Below are positions 50,118 through 59,258 of a stretch of 64,000 bases of DNA, piece after piece. The DNA lies in contig CAISTS010000048.1 in NCBI GenBank assembly GCA_903888485.1, positions 1 through 64,000 on the forward strand, read 5' to 3'. Source of the stretch: an uncultured bacterium (GTDB lineage Bacteria; Pseudomonadota; Alphaproteobacteria; Rhodospirillales; Rhodospirillaceae). The notes beneath the pieces were generated by a model. That model worked only from the letters and a program-made list of their open reading frames with translations. It did not search any database and was not told the DNA's origin. The position numbers were made by a program, and so were the translations under genes. Position 1 is the first letter of the stretch; the number at the start of each line of letters is the position of its first letter.

Positions 50118-51413
50118 TTGCCGAGCCTCACCAAGCGCTTTGTCGATGCCGCTAAGCCCGACCCACAGGGTCGGGACGTGACGTTCTGGGACACTTCTCT
50201 GAAGGGCTTTGGCCTACGTGTGCAGCCCGGCGGCGCCAAGAGCTTCATCCTGATGTACCGCACCCGCGAGGGGCGGCTGCGCAAATTGACGGTCGCCAAG
50301 GTCGGCAAGCTCACACCCGACGAAGCCCGCAGCGAAGCCACGATTAAACTTGGAGAGGTCGAAAAGGGCGGCGATCCGGCCGGCGACAAGGTCGGCGCCC
50401 GCAAGGGTATGACGGTGTCGGAATTGTGCGACCTGTATCTGAAAGAGACAGCACAGCACATTAAGGCTTCGACCCACGATATGGACAAGAGTCGGATCGA
50501 GGTGCACGTCAAACCGCTCTTAGGCCGTCACAAGGTCAGCGGCCTCACGGTGGTTGATATTGAAAAGTTCCAGGCGGACATAGCCGCAGGTAAGACCGCC
50601 AGGAAGGAGAAGCCGAAGCCGGAGGGGGCGACCAAGAAGAAGCGGAAGCGAGGTGGTGTGGCTCGCGGCGGTCGGGGAGTTGCGGCGCGCACGGTCGGGA
50701 TGTTTGGCACGATCCTCGAATTCGCTCGGCGGCGAAAGATGATCACCGACAACCCCGCCCACGACGTGAAAAAATTCAAGGGTGGGAAGCGGTACGCCTT
50801 CATGGATGCCGACAAGATCAAGGCATTCGGCCAGGCCATGCGCGAGAAAGCCGCCGAGGGCGAAAACGCCAAGGGACTCGCGGCGCTTCGTGGCCTGCTG
50901 CTTACCGGTTGCCGGCGCAATGAAATACTTCAGCTTCTGCCGTCGGCGCTCGATGCGAAGCACCGGTGCATCAGGTTTGATGATACTAAAGAAGGCGCAC
51001 AGATGCGCGCGATCGGCACAACGGCGGCCGAACATCTTCAGAAGCAGATCGCCGACGAGAAGCAGGAATGGGTGTTCCCGGCAGACCGAGGCGAGGGCCA
51101 TTTCGTCGGCCTCCCGCGCGTCTTCCATCGGGTTTGCGCGCGAGCATCCCTCAAGGGCCTCAGTATCCACAGCTTGCGGCACAGCTTCGCGTCGATGGCC
51201 GAGGCTATGAGCTACTCGCAGCTCACGATCGCCGGCCTGCTGGGGCATTCGGTGCCAGGGGTCACCGCGATTTACACGCATCTGCCTGACGCAGCTCTGG
51301 CTGCAGCGGCCGACGCCGTGTCAGCACGTATAGCGGCATTACTGGATAATCAGGACGTTATCGCTGACGTAGTTGATATTTCAGTGAAGCGGAAAAGGGC
51401 TCGCCGGGGGTAG
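50118..51413 (+). CDS. Tyrosine-type site-specific integrase (DUF4102-containing)
   Basis: Phage/island integrase of about 431 residues. The N-terminal DUF4102 arm-binding domain begins LPSLTKRFVDAAKPDPQGRD, typical of the P4-like group. A SAM-like core-binding domain follows, with an unusual Lys/Arg-rich insert (KPKPEGATKKKRKRGG) at about 170-190. The catalytic domain has Arg in LLTGCRRNEI, His-x-x-Arg in IHSLRHSFAS, His in LLGHSVPG and the nucleophile Tyr in TAIYTHL. All active-site residues are present. I prefer TTG 50118 (AGGA 11 bp before), because GTG 50070 lies within the repeat cluster. It is adjacent to the tRNA remnant. Confidence 0.93.
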   Translation: MPSLTKRFVDAAKPDPQGRDVTFWDTSLKGFGLRVQPGGAKSFILMYRTREGRLRKLTVAKVGKLTPDEARSEATIKLGEVEKGGDPAGDKVGARKGMTVSELCDLYLKETAQHIKASTHDMDKSRIEVHVKPLLGRHKVSGLTVVDIEKFQADIAAGKTARKEKPKPEGATKKKRKRGGVARGGRGVAARTVGMFGTILEFARRRKMITDNPAHDVKKFKGGKRYAFMDADKIKAFGQAMREKAAEGENAKGLAALRGLLLTGCRRNEILQLLPSALDAKHRCIRFDDTKEGAQMRAIGTTAAEHLQKQIADEKQEWVFPADRGEGHFVGLPRVFHRVCARASLKGLSIHSLRHSFASMAEAMSYSQLTIAGLLGHSVPGVTAIYTHLPDAALAAAADAVSARIAALLDNQDVIADVVDISVKRKRARRG

Positions 51414-51480
51414 CCCCGTCGTCCGCCTCCTGGCGCCCTGGACATACTATCCGCATAGCAAAGCAGTGAAGGGTTGCTTC

Positions 51481-51999
51481 ATGACGAAACCGGAAGACGA
51501 CTCCAAAAAACCGCCAGGTAAGGCCTTACTTGAGGCGCAAAAAAATCGGCCGCCGTCTCACGCTCCTCGAATCGAAGGGAGTCAGTACCTTCAATATCCG
51601 GTCACGGCGATACAGGACTACCTTTCGTTTTTTGACGACCAAGGTCGCCTAATTGGGAAAGTGCCCCGCCACCTTAGCGAAGCTCTTGCCATATTCTTGG
51701 GACGCTTCTTTCGTGGAGAATCGCTAGAATCAGCTTTCGGAGGCAAGACGGCAAGTCAACGCCGCGCATTGCAACAGACTGAAGATGATTATGAAGTTCT
51801 GTTCGATTACGTGGTAACCCTCGAAGAGGCCCAAGATCAAAAGCAAGCCGAACGGGCAAAAGGCACGGCCACAAAATCAACGCCATCAGAGGTGGCGGCA
51901 GAACAGGTGGCGGCCCGATACAAGATGGGCGCGGACAATGTGAAGAACATCGTTAAGAAATCGATGGGAAAATCTAACAAATCGGGGCGTAAGTCGTAG
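51481..51999 (+). CDS. Hypothetical protein of the integrated element
   Basis: I do not recognise this 172-residue protein. It is polar, with an N-terminal Lys/Pro-rich stretch and a middle region QYPVTAIQDYLSFFDDQGRLIGKVPRHLSEALAIFLGRFFRGESLESAFGG of helical character. The C-terminal segment VAAEQVAARYKMGADNVKNIVKKSMGK resembles a small helix-turn-helix, and the tail is basic. DNA binding is possible but not shown. ATG 51481 has GAAGGG 8 bp upstream. Its base composition is visibly less GC-rich than the chromosomal genes, as expected for acquired DNA. Confidence 0.65.
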   Translation: MTKPEDDSKKPPGKALLEAQKNRPPSHAPRIEGSQYLQYPVTAIQDYLSFFDDQGRLIGKVPRHLSEALAIFLGRFFRGESLESAFGGKTASQRRALQQTEDDYEVLFDYVVTLEEAQDQKQAERAKGTATKSTPSEVAAEQVAARYKMGADNVKNIVKKSMGKSNKSGRKS

Positions 52000-52119
52000 C
52001 TATTTGTTCATTTAGCGGCAGGGTAACGATTTTCAAAAGTCACTACTGTGACTACTGTCTTCAGCTGGCGTACCTCCTTGATAGCCCGCGTCAATCGACG
52101 CCATCCAAGGAGACTCCGA

Positions 52120-52359
52120 ATGAATCAGCGAAAGCTCTACACCACAGCTGAGGCCTCTAAATACCTCGCCGAGGCTCATGGCATCAATCGCACCGGCGGC
52201 ACACTCTGTATCTACCGTGTTAAAGGGAGCGGACCCGCATTTGTCATCGTTGGCCAGCGCCAGATTCGGTACACGCAGTCAGGCCTGGATGACTATGCGA
52301 AAGTACTCATCTCCGGCCCAATGTTCTCCACCAGCGATGCTGCCCCGCGGACTACCTAG
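52120..52359 (+). CDS. Helix-turn-helix (excisionase/MerR-like) protein
   Basis: Small protein of 79 residues starting at ATG 52120 with AAGGAG upstream. The start KLYTTAEASKYLAEAHGINRTGGTLCIYRVKGSGPAFVIVGQRQIRYTQSGLDDYAK follows the helix-turn-helix 17/excisionase pattern (helix, turn, then wing with a TQSGLDDY end). Such proteins direct excision or act as small regulators. Its TAG stop is followed immediately by the ATG of the next gene, so translation of the two is coupled. Confidence 0.75.
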   Translation: MNQRKLYTTAEASKYLAEAHGINRTGGTLCIYRVKGSGPAFVIVGQRQIRYTQSGLDDYAKVLISGPMFSTSDAAPRTT

Positions 52360-53343
<984 letters not shown>

Positions 53344-53812
53344 CAGCCTCGACATACAGACCCTCGATGCGGCCATCGCTCTCCACGAAGCCGCGCTGCA
53401 GCCGGCGCCTGCATGTGAGTTTGCCCAATTAATGGACGCGTTGCTCAAGTTTGCGAGATGTTTCGGACTGACAGATGCGGGGCGCGATGACATCGTGACC
53501 ATTATGAGAATCTATCACCAGAGCCTTTCGGACGTGCCCGCGGACTTACTTGTGAAGGCCGTGGAACAAATTAGGTCTCGGTGGAAATGGAGCGGCCGTA
53601 TGCCGTTACCGGCCGATTTACGTGAGATGATTTCAGACGAACTCTCAACCCGTACGTTCCTGTTGGCCAAACTGCGAACGGTCAAATCGAAAATGCAGCG
53701 GGAGCGGGGGGAAAGGAGCTCGGGGTCGGTATTGAAGCTCGTGAACGCAAGCAAGGGACCACTGGCTGCAAAAAGCAGCACGGGTAGTTAAATTTAAGAT
53801 GAGAGAATTTTG

Positions 53813-54022
53813 GTGACAAAGGAAGGCGATGCCACCAGCGATTTCGATCTGCAACAAGAACTGCGAGCGCTCGGTCGGACCTCACAATGGCTAGGTGACC
53901 TCTGTGGTGTTAACAGAACAACGCTATGGCGTTGGATTTCGCTTGGTCGCGCTCCGCGATACATTCAGATTATTATCAAGCAGCAACGCACTATTCGGAT
54001 GCTCGCTGAAATGGACCACTGA
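53813..54022 (+). CDS. Small helix-turn-helix protein
   Basis: A 69-residue protein from GTG 53813 (a TTG immediately before is an alternative), with GATGAGA upstream. LQQELRALGRTSQWLGDLCGVNRTTLWRWISLGRAPRYI has the shape of a Cro/C1-like helix-turn-helix: a first helix, a turn at LCGVN and the recognition helix TTLWRWI. It probably binds DNA as a regulator of the element. It is too short to assign further. Confidence 0.6.
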   Translation: MTKEGDATSDFDLQQELRALGRTSQWLGDLCGVNRTTLWRWISLGRAPRYIQIIIKQQRTIRMLAEMDH

Positions 54023-54098
54023 CCTACCTAGATCTATTTGCCAATTTTGCGGACATGTTCGCGCAGGCGCGCGCGACGCGCGTCATGGGGTTCGATAG

Positions 54099-54350
54099 AT
54101 GTCTACTTGCTCCATACCTCAGATAACACCAAGGGGCCTACGCCCGCGCTGCGGCGCACGGACACGGCCCGGCCGATTGTGCTTGGCGCCTGTGATCTGG
54201 GATACGGAAAATGACCGACCCCGAAATGGCCGTTGCAAATTGCATGGGGGCTTGTCGACCGGCCCAACAAGTGAGGAAGGTCGTCGGCGCAGCCTTGTTG
54301 CATTACGCAAAGGCCGGTCCGCGTGGTTGGCCCGCAGGTCAAAAGGTTAG
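54099..54350 (+). CDS. HGG-motif (HGGxSTGP) phage-associated small protein
   Basis: An 83-residue protein with RCGARTRPGRLCLAPVIW followed by NGRCKLHGGLSTGPTSEEGRRRSLVALRKGRSAW. The two Cys-x-Ala/x-Pro elements and the HGGxSTGP block are a recurring pattern in small proteins of alphaproteobacterial prophages and islands. I know of no proven function. The Cys/His spacing would allow zinc binding. The presence of this gene supports the element reaching at least to 54.3 kb. ATG 54099 has only a weak Shine-Dalgarno. Confidence 0.7.
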   Translation: MSTCSIPQITPRGLRPRCGARTRPGRLCLAPVIWDTENDRPRNGRCKLHGGLSTGPTSEEGRRRSLVALRKGRSAWLARRSKG

Positions 54351-54387
54351 CTTCTAATCACGATACCGGGGTACGGGCGGCCACCAC

Positions 54388-55404
54388 TCACAGGATTTCT
54401 TGCGCAACCAACGGGACAAAGTTCTCCTTCGCCCCAGTCTGCAACCGCCCCACTTGCGCTCGCACTCCGAAAGTTATGTGCCCGGCGATCTCGATTGACC
54501 GCGGCGATGTCGGATCGCGTGACAACTCCGACCGCAGAAAAGAAGCAAGATGAGCGTCGGCCTTCGCGAGTATGCGTTCCAGTTGGATGTGATCGAAATC
54601 AAGCGTGAGAGCATGCACCCGGCCGTCGTACGGGGTGTGGACCGTCGTAGAATATTGGCCGTGGCTGAGGACGGTTAGGCTAAAGAGGTGGAAGTCATAA
54701 AAGAAAAGGTCGACCGTGCTTGAGATGCCGTCGCGCAGGATACGTAGCCCATAGTCAGGGGGATAAGCAGATCTGGTGGGCGCGGGCGCAATTGCCGTGG
54801 CTGCGGCTAAAATAGACCCGATTTCAACGTGCCCAGCCTTGAGGGACATATCGAGGGCGGTTTGGCCTTGCCGGCCGCCCCGTAGGGCGAAATTGGCCCC
54901 CGCCTTCAAGAGCGCGCGTACGACGTCCTCATGGCCTTCCTGCGCCGCATAATGGAGGGGCGTCAATCGGGATACCCCTCCGTACTCGGCGAGTTCGCAT
55001 GTAACATCTGGATCAGCTCCCAGTTCCAATAACGTGCTAACCGCGTCGGCATAGCCCCATGCCGCGGCATAATGTAATGCCGTTCGCTTGGTGATGTTCT
55101 CTGCTCCATTCACCGCGGCACCGTAAGACACAAGGGTCCGAACCATCTCTCCACCGTGCCCAATCGCGGCATGAAGCGGACTCCCGGCAAAGTGCCAGCT
55201 GAGCGTTTCGTCGAAGTAACGCAAATAGCAAATGACATTGGGATCCGCACCCGCCGTCAGCAGCATCTCGGCAATTTTGGGCGTCCGCGCCGCATGCAAT
55301 GGCGTGCCGCCACAAAAATCCTCAGCGGTAGCGCCCGCTCCCCGAGCGAGGAGCAGCGCGACGGCCTCTTCATGCCCAGACCAAACCGCATAGTGCAAAG
55401 GCAC
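54388..55404 (-). CDS. Ankyrin-repeat protein, N-terminus apparently truncated
   Basis: A 338-residue protein. About six ankyrin repeats cover residues 1-205 (units such as GTPLHAARTPKIAEMLLTAGADPN and LTPLHYAAQEGHEDVVRALLKAGANF). A C-terminal domain of about 125 residues that I do not recognise follows, with IDLFFYDFHLFSLTVL-like beta-rich sequence. The frame opens in mid-repeat with PLHYAVWSGHEEAV, lacking the expected Gly-x-Thr start and any signal or cap. An in-frame stop lies 9 codons upstream beside a 28-bp palindrome. The gene therefore probably lost its 5' end, and expression from GTG 55404 is doubtful. Confidence 0.65.
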   Translation of the reverse strand: MPLHYAVWSGHEEAVALLLARGAGATAEDFCGGTPLHAARTPKIAEMLLTAGADPNVICYLRYFDETLSWHFAGSPLHAAIGHGGEMVRTLVSYGAAVNGAENITKRTALHYAAAWGYADAVSTLLELGADPDVTCELAEYGGVSRLTPLHYAAQEGHEDVVRALLKAGANFALRGGRQGQTALDMSLKAGHVEIGSILAAATAIAPAPTRSAYPPDYGLRILRDGISSTVDLFFYDFHLFSLTVLSHGQYSTTVHTPYDGRVHALTLDFDHIQLERILAKADAHLASFLRSELSRDPTSPRSIEIAGHITFGVRAQVGRLQTGAKENFVPLVAQEIL

Positions 55405-55405
55405 G

Positions 55406-55433
55406 TATAGGCCACCGGCGCCGGTGGCCTATA
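55406..55433. repeat. 28-bp perfect palindrome
   Basis: The half-site TATAGGCCACCGGC is followed directly by its exact reverse complement, with the centre between 55419 and 55420. It covers the two bases just upstream of the ankyrin GTG. Such a loopless palindrome can extrude a hairpin or be a dimeric protein site, or may mark a recombination end where the ankyrin gene was cut. Confidence 0.8.
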
Positions 55434-55550
55434 GCCCAATACCGACACCACTCGATCCGCACACGACCATGCAGTAAACTAACAACGCGCTTGGTGCAGA
55501 AAATCGGTCAGGTCACCCCCAGCTGGCATAAGTTGTGACAAGGCTGGCGG

Positions 55551-56300
55551 TCACCAAGGTACTGTCTGGCCGCGCCAGTCGAAAAAACCGCCGTTGGCGT
55601 CTGCCGAGAGTTGATCCACGACGGCGAGCAGATGTCGAGCCGCAGCCGCGGGACAATGAACCTCCAACCCAGTCGCCGCGAACGGAGCGGACAGCGCCGT
55701 GGCGACCGTGCCGGGATGCAAGGCGATGCAAAGTGCGTCTGGAGATCGACGGGCCAATTCAACAGCCGCCGTCCGAACCAGTTGATTGAGAGCGGATTTG
55801 GACGCCCGATAGGAATACCAGCCTCCAAGCCGATTATCGCCAATGCTTCCGACCCTCGCGGACAGCGTCGCGAAGACGGCTTTGCCCGACCGCGGCAACC
55901 TCGGCAGCACATGCTTCATGATCAGCGCCGGCCCGATCGCATTCAGCGCAAAGGATCGTGTGAGGTTGACCGCATTGAGTTGACGCCAGCTCTTCTCCGG
56001 TCCCTGTCGATCATCGTGCAGAAACCCCGTGGCGTCGATCACGAGGCGAAGCTCGCCCCGAGCGGCGGCATAGGCCGCAGCGCGTTCGAGACTGGCCTCG
56101 TCCAGCAAGTCGATCGATGGCGAAGTGCTGCGACTGAACGAGACGACATGCTCGAACCGTTCCGCGGCCTGGATGGCGTCGACCAAAGCCCCTCCGATTC
56201 CGCCGCTCGCGCCGAAGATGACTGCCACTCCAGCCTGGGGAAACGACCCGAGGTCAGGTTCTGCGACAGTCGCGGCTTGTGGTTGGCATCGCTCAGTCAC
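55551..56300 (-). CDS. Short-chain dehydrogenase, C-factor-like
   Basis: NAD(P)-binding SDR of 249 residues resembling CsgA/C-factor-type proteins. It has the glycine motif FGASGGIGGALV (about 29-40) and a serine in ATLSARVGSIGDN. The catalytic YxxxK is in WYSYRASKSALNQLVRTAAVEL, and LHPGTVATALSAPF follows. It overlaps the DCC-family gene upstream by 4 bp, and both belong to a minus-strand operon with the NAD(P)-binding gene at 56.7 kb. The substrate is unknown. Confidence 0.88.
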   Translation of the reverse strand: MTERCQPQAATVAEPDLGSFPQAGVAVIFGASGGIGGALVDAIQAAERFEHVVSFSRSTSPSIDLLDEASLERAAAYAAARGELRLVIDATGFLHDDRQGPEKSWRQLNAVNLTRSFALNAIGPALIMKHVLPRLPRSGKAVFATLSARVGSIGDNRLGGWYSYRASKSALNQLVRTAAVELARRSPDALCIALHPGTVATALSAPFAATGLEVHCPAAAARHLLAVVDQLSADANGGFFDWRGQTVPW

Positions 56301-56707
56301 CGAGGCTTTGCCCCCTCGAAAACCGACTGAAGCTTCAGAAACTGTCTAAAGCCCCGCGAGATGAACGGCCGGACCGGAAGAAACATTCGATAGCCCAACT
56401 CAAGCGCGGCCAGCGCACCCGGCAGCGATGCGGCCCTCGCCGCCCAACGCCATTTGGGTAAACGAGTCCAAACCTCGACAAACGCAGCAGCTCCCGAGAG
56501 AACACGTCCATCGTGCGCGCGGACATGAAAACGTTCCAACGCTCGCTTTTGGGTGACGCCCTCAGGAGTTGGGGCGCCGGTTTCGGAGACATCAACAAAG
56601 CAAAGAGCACCGGCTTGATCTTTGCGGCGGTAATATCCGATCTCCGCCCGGCACAGGGGGCAGGAACCATCAAAAAACAGGGTTGATTTCGGAACCTCTG
56701 ACTCCAT
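56297..56707 (-). CDS. DCC-family thiol-disulfide oxidoreductase-like protein (DUF393)
   Basis: A 136-residue protein with the DCC motif DGSCPLCRAEIGYYRR (about 14-29), which gives the family its name and provides a CxxC redox pair. The conserved RALERFHVRAHDGRVLSGAAAFVEVWTRLP and the hydrophobic C-terminal part LELGYRMFLPVRPFISR follow. Probable role: thiol-based redox chemistry at or near the membrane, unproved. It is translationally coupled to the SDR downstream (4-bp overlap). Confidence 0.88.
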   Translation of the reverse strand: MESEVPKSTLFFDGSCPLCRAEIGYYRRKDQAGALCFVDVSETGAPTPEGVTQKRALERFHVRAHDGRVLSGAAAFVEVWTRLPKWRWAARAASLPGALAALELGYRMFLPVRPFISRGFRQFLKLQSVFEGAKPR

Positions 56708-56731
56708 GCGGATCTCCTGAATATCGAACTG

Positions 56732-57367
56732 TCAGTTGACCAGCACGGGAGTCTGACGAACGTACGCCTGATCCTCGATCTGTCGAACAAGGAATTCGGC
56801 TACGTCCGACCGGGAGATGATCCCGTTTCGCCACTGGGAGGGCTCGGAAAGAATCTTGTAGCGGCCTGTCCGCGGTCCGCTGGTCAGAACTCCAGGCCGC
56901 ACGATCGTCCAGTCGAGGTCGCTTTCCTTGATCAATCGCTCTTGCGAACTCTTGTCGTCATAAGCGCGGCCGAAGACGATCTGGAACGGCAAGCGCTGCA
57001 GGCAGCTGATGCTTGCCTGGCTATTGCCAGCTCCAAAACCAGTCACACAGATCAGACGTTTGACGCCTTGGGTCCTCATCGCCGCGATCAGCACCCGGGT
57101 CGCGTCCGAGAACAGATGCACAGGCCGGAACAAGTCTCCCAGTCCGACGCCCAGGGCCTGGATAGCGACGTCCACCCCGATCAGGGCAGCTTCCACGTCC
57201 TGGCTCTTCAGCGCATCCCCGCGAACCTTCTCGAGATTCGGATCTGAGAGCACCATTCCGGCAGCGGATCGCGCCAGAGCGCGCACATGATGACCGGCGT
57301 CGAGGGCCTGGCGGGTTGTTTCCAGTCCGATCCCCTTGCTGGCGCCGATAATTAGAACACGCTTCAT
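56732..57367 (-). CDS. NAD(P)-binding protein (NmrA/atypical SDR family)
   Basis: A 211-residue Rossmann protein. It starts KRVLIIGASKGIGLETTRQALDAGHHVRALAR, then KVRGDALKSQDVEAALIGVDVAIQALG. TGFGAGNS and LDWTIVRPGVLTSGPRTGRYKI match the NAD(P)H-binding epimerase/NmrA-like group. No catalytic YxxxK is seen, so it may be a sensor or reductase of the quinone-reductase type. ATG 57367 has AAGGTG upstream; a longer start at 57406 is less likely. It is the first gene of the operon and is preceded by a TGATCC-N16-CGTA element. Confidence 0.83.
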   Translation of the reverse strand: MKRVLIIGASKGIGLETTRQALDAGHHVRALARSAAGMVLSDPNLEKVRGDALKSQDVEAALIGVDVAIQALGVGLGDLFRPVHLFSDATRVLIAAMRTQGVKRLICVTGFGAGNSQASISCLQRLPFQIVFGRAYDDKSSQERLIKESDLDWTIVRPGVLTSGPRTGRYKILSEPSQWRNGIISRSDVAEFLVRQIEDQAYVRQTPVLVN

Positions 57368-57703
57368 GAGCACCTTCTCGCGCAATGGCAGGCAACAACC
57401 AAACATTCACGTCTGGATATGTGTTCGGTATACGTTCGCGCAAGGCGTTTGGATCAGTTGCGGGGAAGCGCCAGAGCTCGGCCGAAACGAAGGACGGTGA
57501 CGATCTGCTCGGCCTAAATGAGCGTGCAGGGCAGCACAAAAATCAGTTTCTTCTCAGCATGATGCATGCGGGGACTCAACCGGGTTGCCATTGACCAACC
57601 GCGAGGGGCAACGGATAGCTCGCAACAAGCCTCGGCCGCCGAGCTGGTCTATAATGCAAACTGGGTCATCGACGCGCTGCATTAATCAGTAGACGGAGGA
57701 ACA
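57368..57703. promoter_or_regulatory. Divergent promoter region with ECF-type promoter candidate
   Basis: This 336-bp spacer lies between the NAD(P)-binding operon (minus) and the CIA30 gene (plus). On the minus strand, TGATCC (complement of 57451-57456), 16 bp and CGTATACC (complement of 57427-57434) match the layout of RpoE-ChrR/ECF11 promoters, with start-codon distance about 60 bp. On plus, TATAAT lies at 57650-57655 without a recognisable -35. No coding frame is supported. Confidence 0.5.
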
Positions 57704-58252
57704 TTGGTCAGGGATTCCATTATAGACGACCTAAGCCGTGAGCCACCCATTGCCACGATTGGGAGCAACTGGCAGCTTCTCACCGACCAGGTCATGGGTG
57801 GTGTCTCAAAAGGGACCATGATCCGCGCCGCAGTCGCCTGCCGGGCCGCCATCCGCATGCGCGGCGACGTCAGCCTCGAGAACAATGGCGGCTTTGTTCA
57901 GATCGCCCTCGATCTCTCGCCTGACGGTGGCGTCGTCGATGCAAGCGCCTGGAGCGGGATTGAACTCGACGTATTCGGCAATGGTGAGGAGTACGGCGTT
58001 CATCTGCGGACGGACGCCCTGACCCGGCCGTGGCAATCTTATCGCCAAAGCTTCATGGCCGAAGCGGATTGGCGGACGGTTCAACTGCCGTTCGACCAGT
58101 TTGTTCCCCATCGCACGGATGTTCTGCTCGATACTCGTCGGTTGCGGCGGATCGGCGTGGTCGCCATTGGCCGCCCCTTCTCCTGCGATCTTGCTCTCGG
58201 TGGGCTTCGGTTCATGACATCGCCGGGGTCAGTGAAGGAGCCCTCTTCATGA
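57704..58252 (+). CDS. CIA30-family protein
   Basis: A 182-residue protein similar to the NADH:ubiquinone oxidoreductase intermediate-associated protein 30 family, beta-sandwich proteins. Landmarks are WQLLTDQVMGGVSKGTM near residues 23-39 and FVQIALDLSP. WSGIELDVFGNGEEYGVHLRT and LGGLRFM near the end also fit. Bacterial members have no established role and are not proof of complex I assembly. The start is TTG 57704: GGAGGA lies 5 bp upstream. Its TGA overlaps the ATG of the truncated DUF427 gene (ATGA). Confidence 0.88.
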   Translation: MVRDSIIDDLSREPPIATIGSNWQLLTDQVMGGVSKGTMIRAAVACRAAIRMRGDVSLENNGGFVQIALDLSPDGGVVDASAWSGIELDVFGNGEEYGVHLRTDALTRPWQSYRQSFMAEADWRTVQLPFDQFVPHRTDVLLDTRRLRRIGVVAIGRPFSCDLALGGLRFMTSPGSVKEPSS

Positions 58253-58434
58253 AGGTCATCCCCGATCCTACCGGTCCGGGGCAGGAAAGCATCTGGTCCT
58301 ATCCGCGGCCGGCGGTGGCTGAGCCAAGCCAGCGCCGTCTCAAGATCGTGCATCGCGATGTCATCATCGCCGATACGCGGAAAGGCATCCTAAGCAAGAA
58401 TTCAGCAGCGGCCCTATCCGCCATCAACAATTGA
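58249..58434 (+). pseudogene. Truncated DUF427 gene
   Basis: The first 45 residues (MKVIPDPTGPGQESIWSYPRP, then LKIVHRDVIIADTRKG) match the start of DUF427 proteins, which normally run well over 100 residues. After ADTRKG the sequence changes to an unrelated tail of about 15 residues (ILSKNSAAALSAINN) and stops. The family's central block with the conserved Tyr/Trp residues is missing. The gene is coupled to CIA30 by a 4-bp overlap. Loss of similarity at about 58385 marks a probable junction between the accessory block and the following chromosomal genes. Confidence 0.75.
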
Positions 58435-58445
58435 CTTGTGGTCCC

Positions 58446-59258
58446 ATGAAATTTCCTTTTGCCGCCGCGGGCTTGTGCGCCCTGCTTTCGTTTTCGGCCC
58501 TGGCCGACGAGCCCGCGACCAAGGCCGATCTCAAGGCGGCCGAGATGGTCCTGCAAGTACAAAACGTCAGCCCGCCCCCGCCGGACCAGATCCCCCAGAT
58601 CGACCCCACCAGGCTTTACGGCAATGAGATCGCCTTCGAGGTCTTCCGTAAGGGCAGCAAAGTCGGCTCCCATGTCACGTCCTTCGAGCGCACCGGCGAC
58701 GATCTGACGGTCATCAGCCGTTTCAACCTCGCCATCGATGTGCTGTTCTTCACCGCCTACAGCTTCGACTATCAGTCGACCGAGGTTTGGCGCGACGGTG
58801 CCCTGAAGGCCTTGGCCGTGGGGGTGGTTGACGGCGACAAAAAGTCGTCTGTGACGGCCAAGGTCGAGGACGGCTTGTTCAAGATCGAGGGCCCGCGCGG
58901 ACCCGCCATCGTATCGTCCTGGGTTTTTCCGACCAATCACTGGCATCGCGGTCAGGTGAATTCCACCACCATCCTCAACACCATCACCGGTCGGCTGTCA
59001 AAAGTTGAGATCGTCCGCCGTGGCATCGACCGTGTCGAAACGGCCCAAGGAGCGGTGGACGCCGAGCACTTTGAGTACACCGGCGAATTGCGCGACACCG
59101 AGGTGTGGTACGATGCCGACAATCGCTGGGTGAAAATGCGCTTCAAGGCCGAGGACGGCTCGACCATCGAGTACCGTTGCCTGCGCTGCGGCTTGGCGCC
59201 GGCGCCGGCCATGGCCGAGGGCGAAGCCCAAACCCAGTCTGCCCGCGAGCCCAACTGA
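58446..59258 (+). CDS. Secreted protein of the DUF6134-like family
   Basis: A 270-residue protein with a signal peptide (FPFAAAGLCALLSFSALA, cleavage near residue 21). The mature beta-rich domain has LYGNEIAFEVFRKGSKVGSHVTSFERTGDDLTVISRFNLAI (about 55-95) and WRDGALKALAV. TTILNTITGRLSKVEI and the closing EVWYDADNRWVKMRFKAEDGSTIEYRC follow. The pattern matches periplasmic DUF6134/DUF3108-like proteins, perhaps lipid or envelope binding. ATG 58446 is chosen because the signal peptide begins there. The TGA shares one base with the ATG of the SDR gene. Confidence 0.8.
   Translation: MKFPFAAAGLCALLSFSALADEPATKADLKAAEMVLQVQNVSPPPPDQIPQIDPTRLYGNEIAFEVFRKGSKVGSHVTSFERTGDDLTVISRFNLAIDVLFFTAYSFDYQSTEVWRDGALKALAVGVVDGDKKSSVTAKVEDGLFKIEGPRGPAIVSSWVFPTNHWHRGQVNSTTILNTITGRLSKVEIVRRGIDRVETAQGAVDAEHFEYTGELRDTEVWYDADNRWVKMRFKAEDGSTIEYRCLRCGLAPAPAMAEGEAQTQSAREPN

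Noticed and set aside
55257-55451. Shifted minus-strand frame as the missing N-terminus of the ankyrin protein
   Set aside because: Its translation has no ankyrin consensus, so a simple frameshift does not restore the lost repeats.
57650-57655. TATAAT as a sigma-70 promoter of the CIA30 gene
   Set aside because: No -35-like hexamer lies 16-18 bp upstream, so I did not list it as a promoter on its own.
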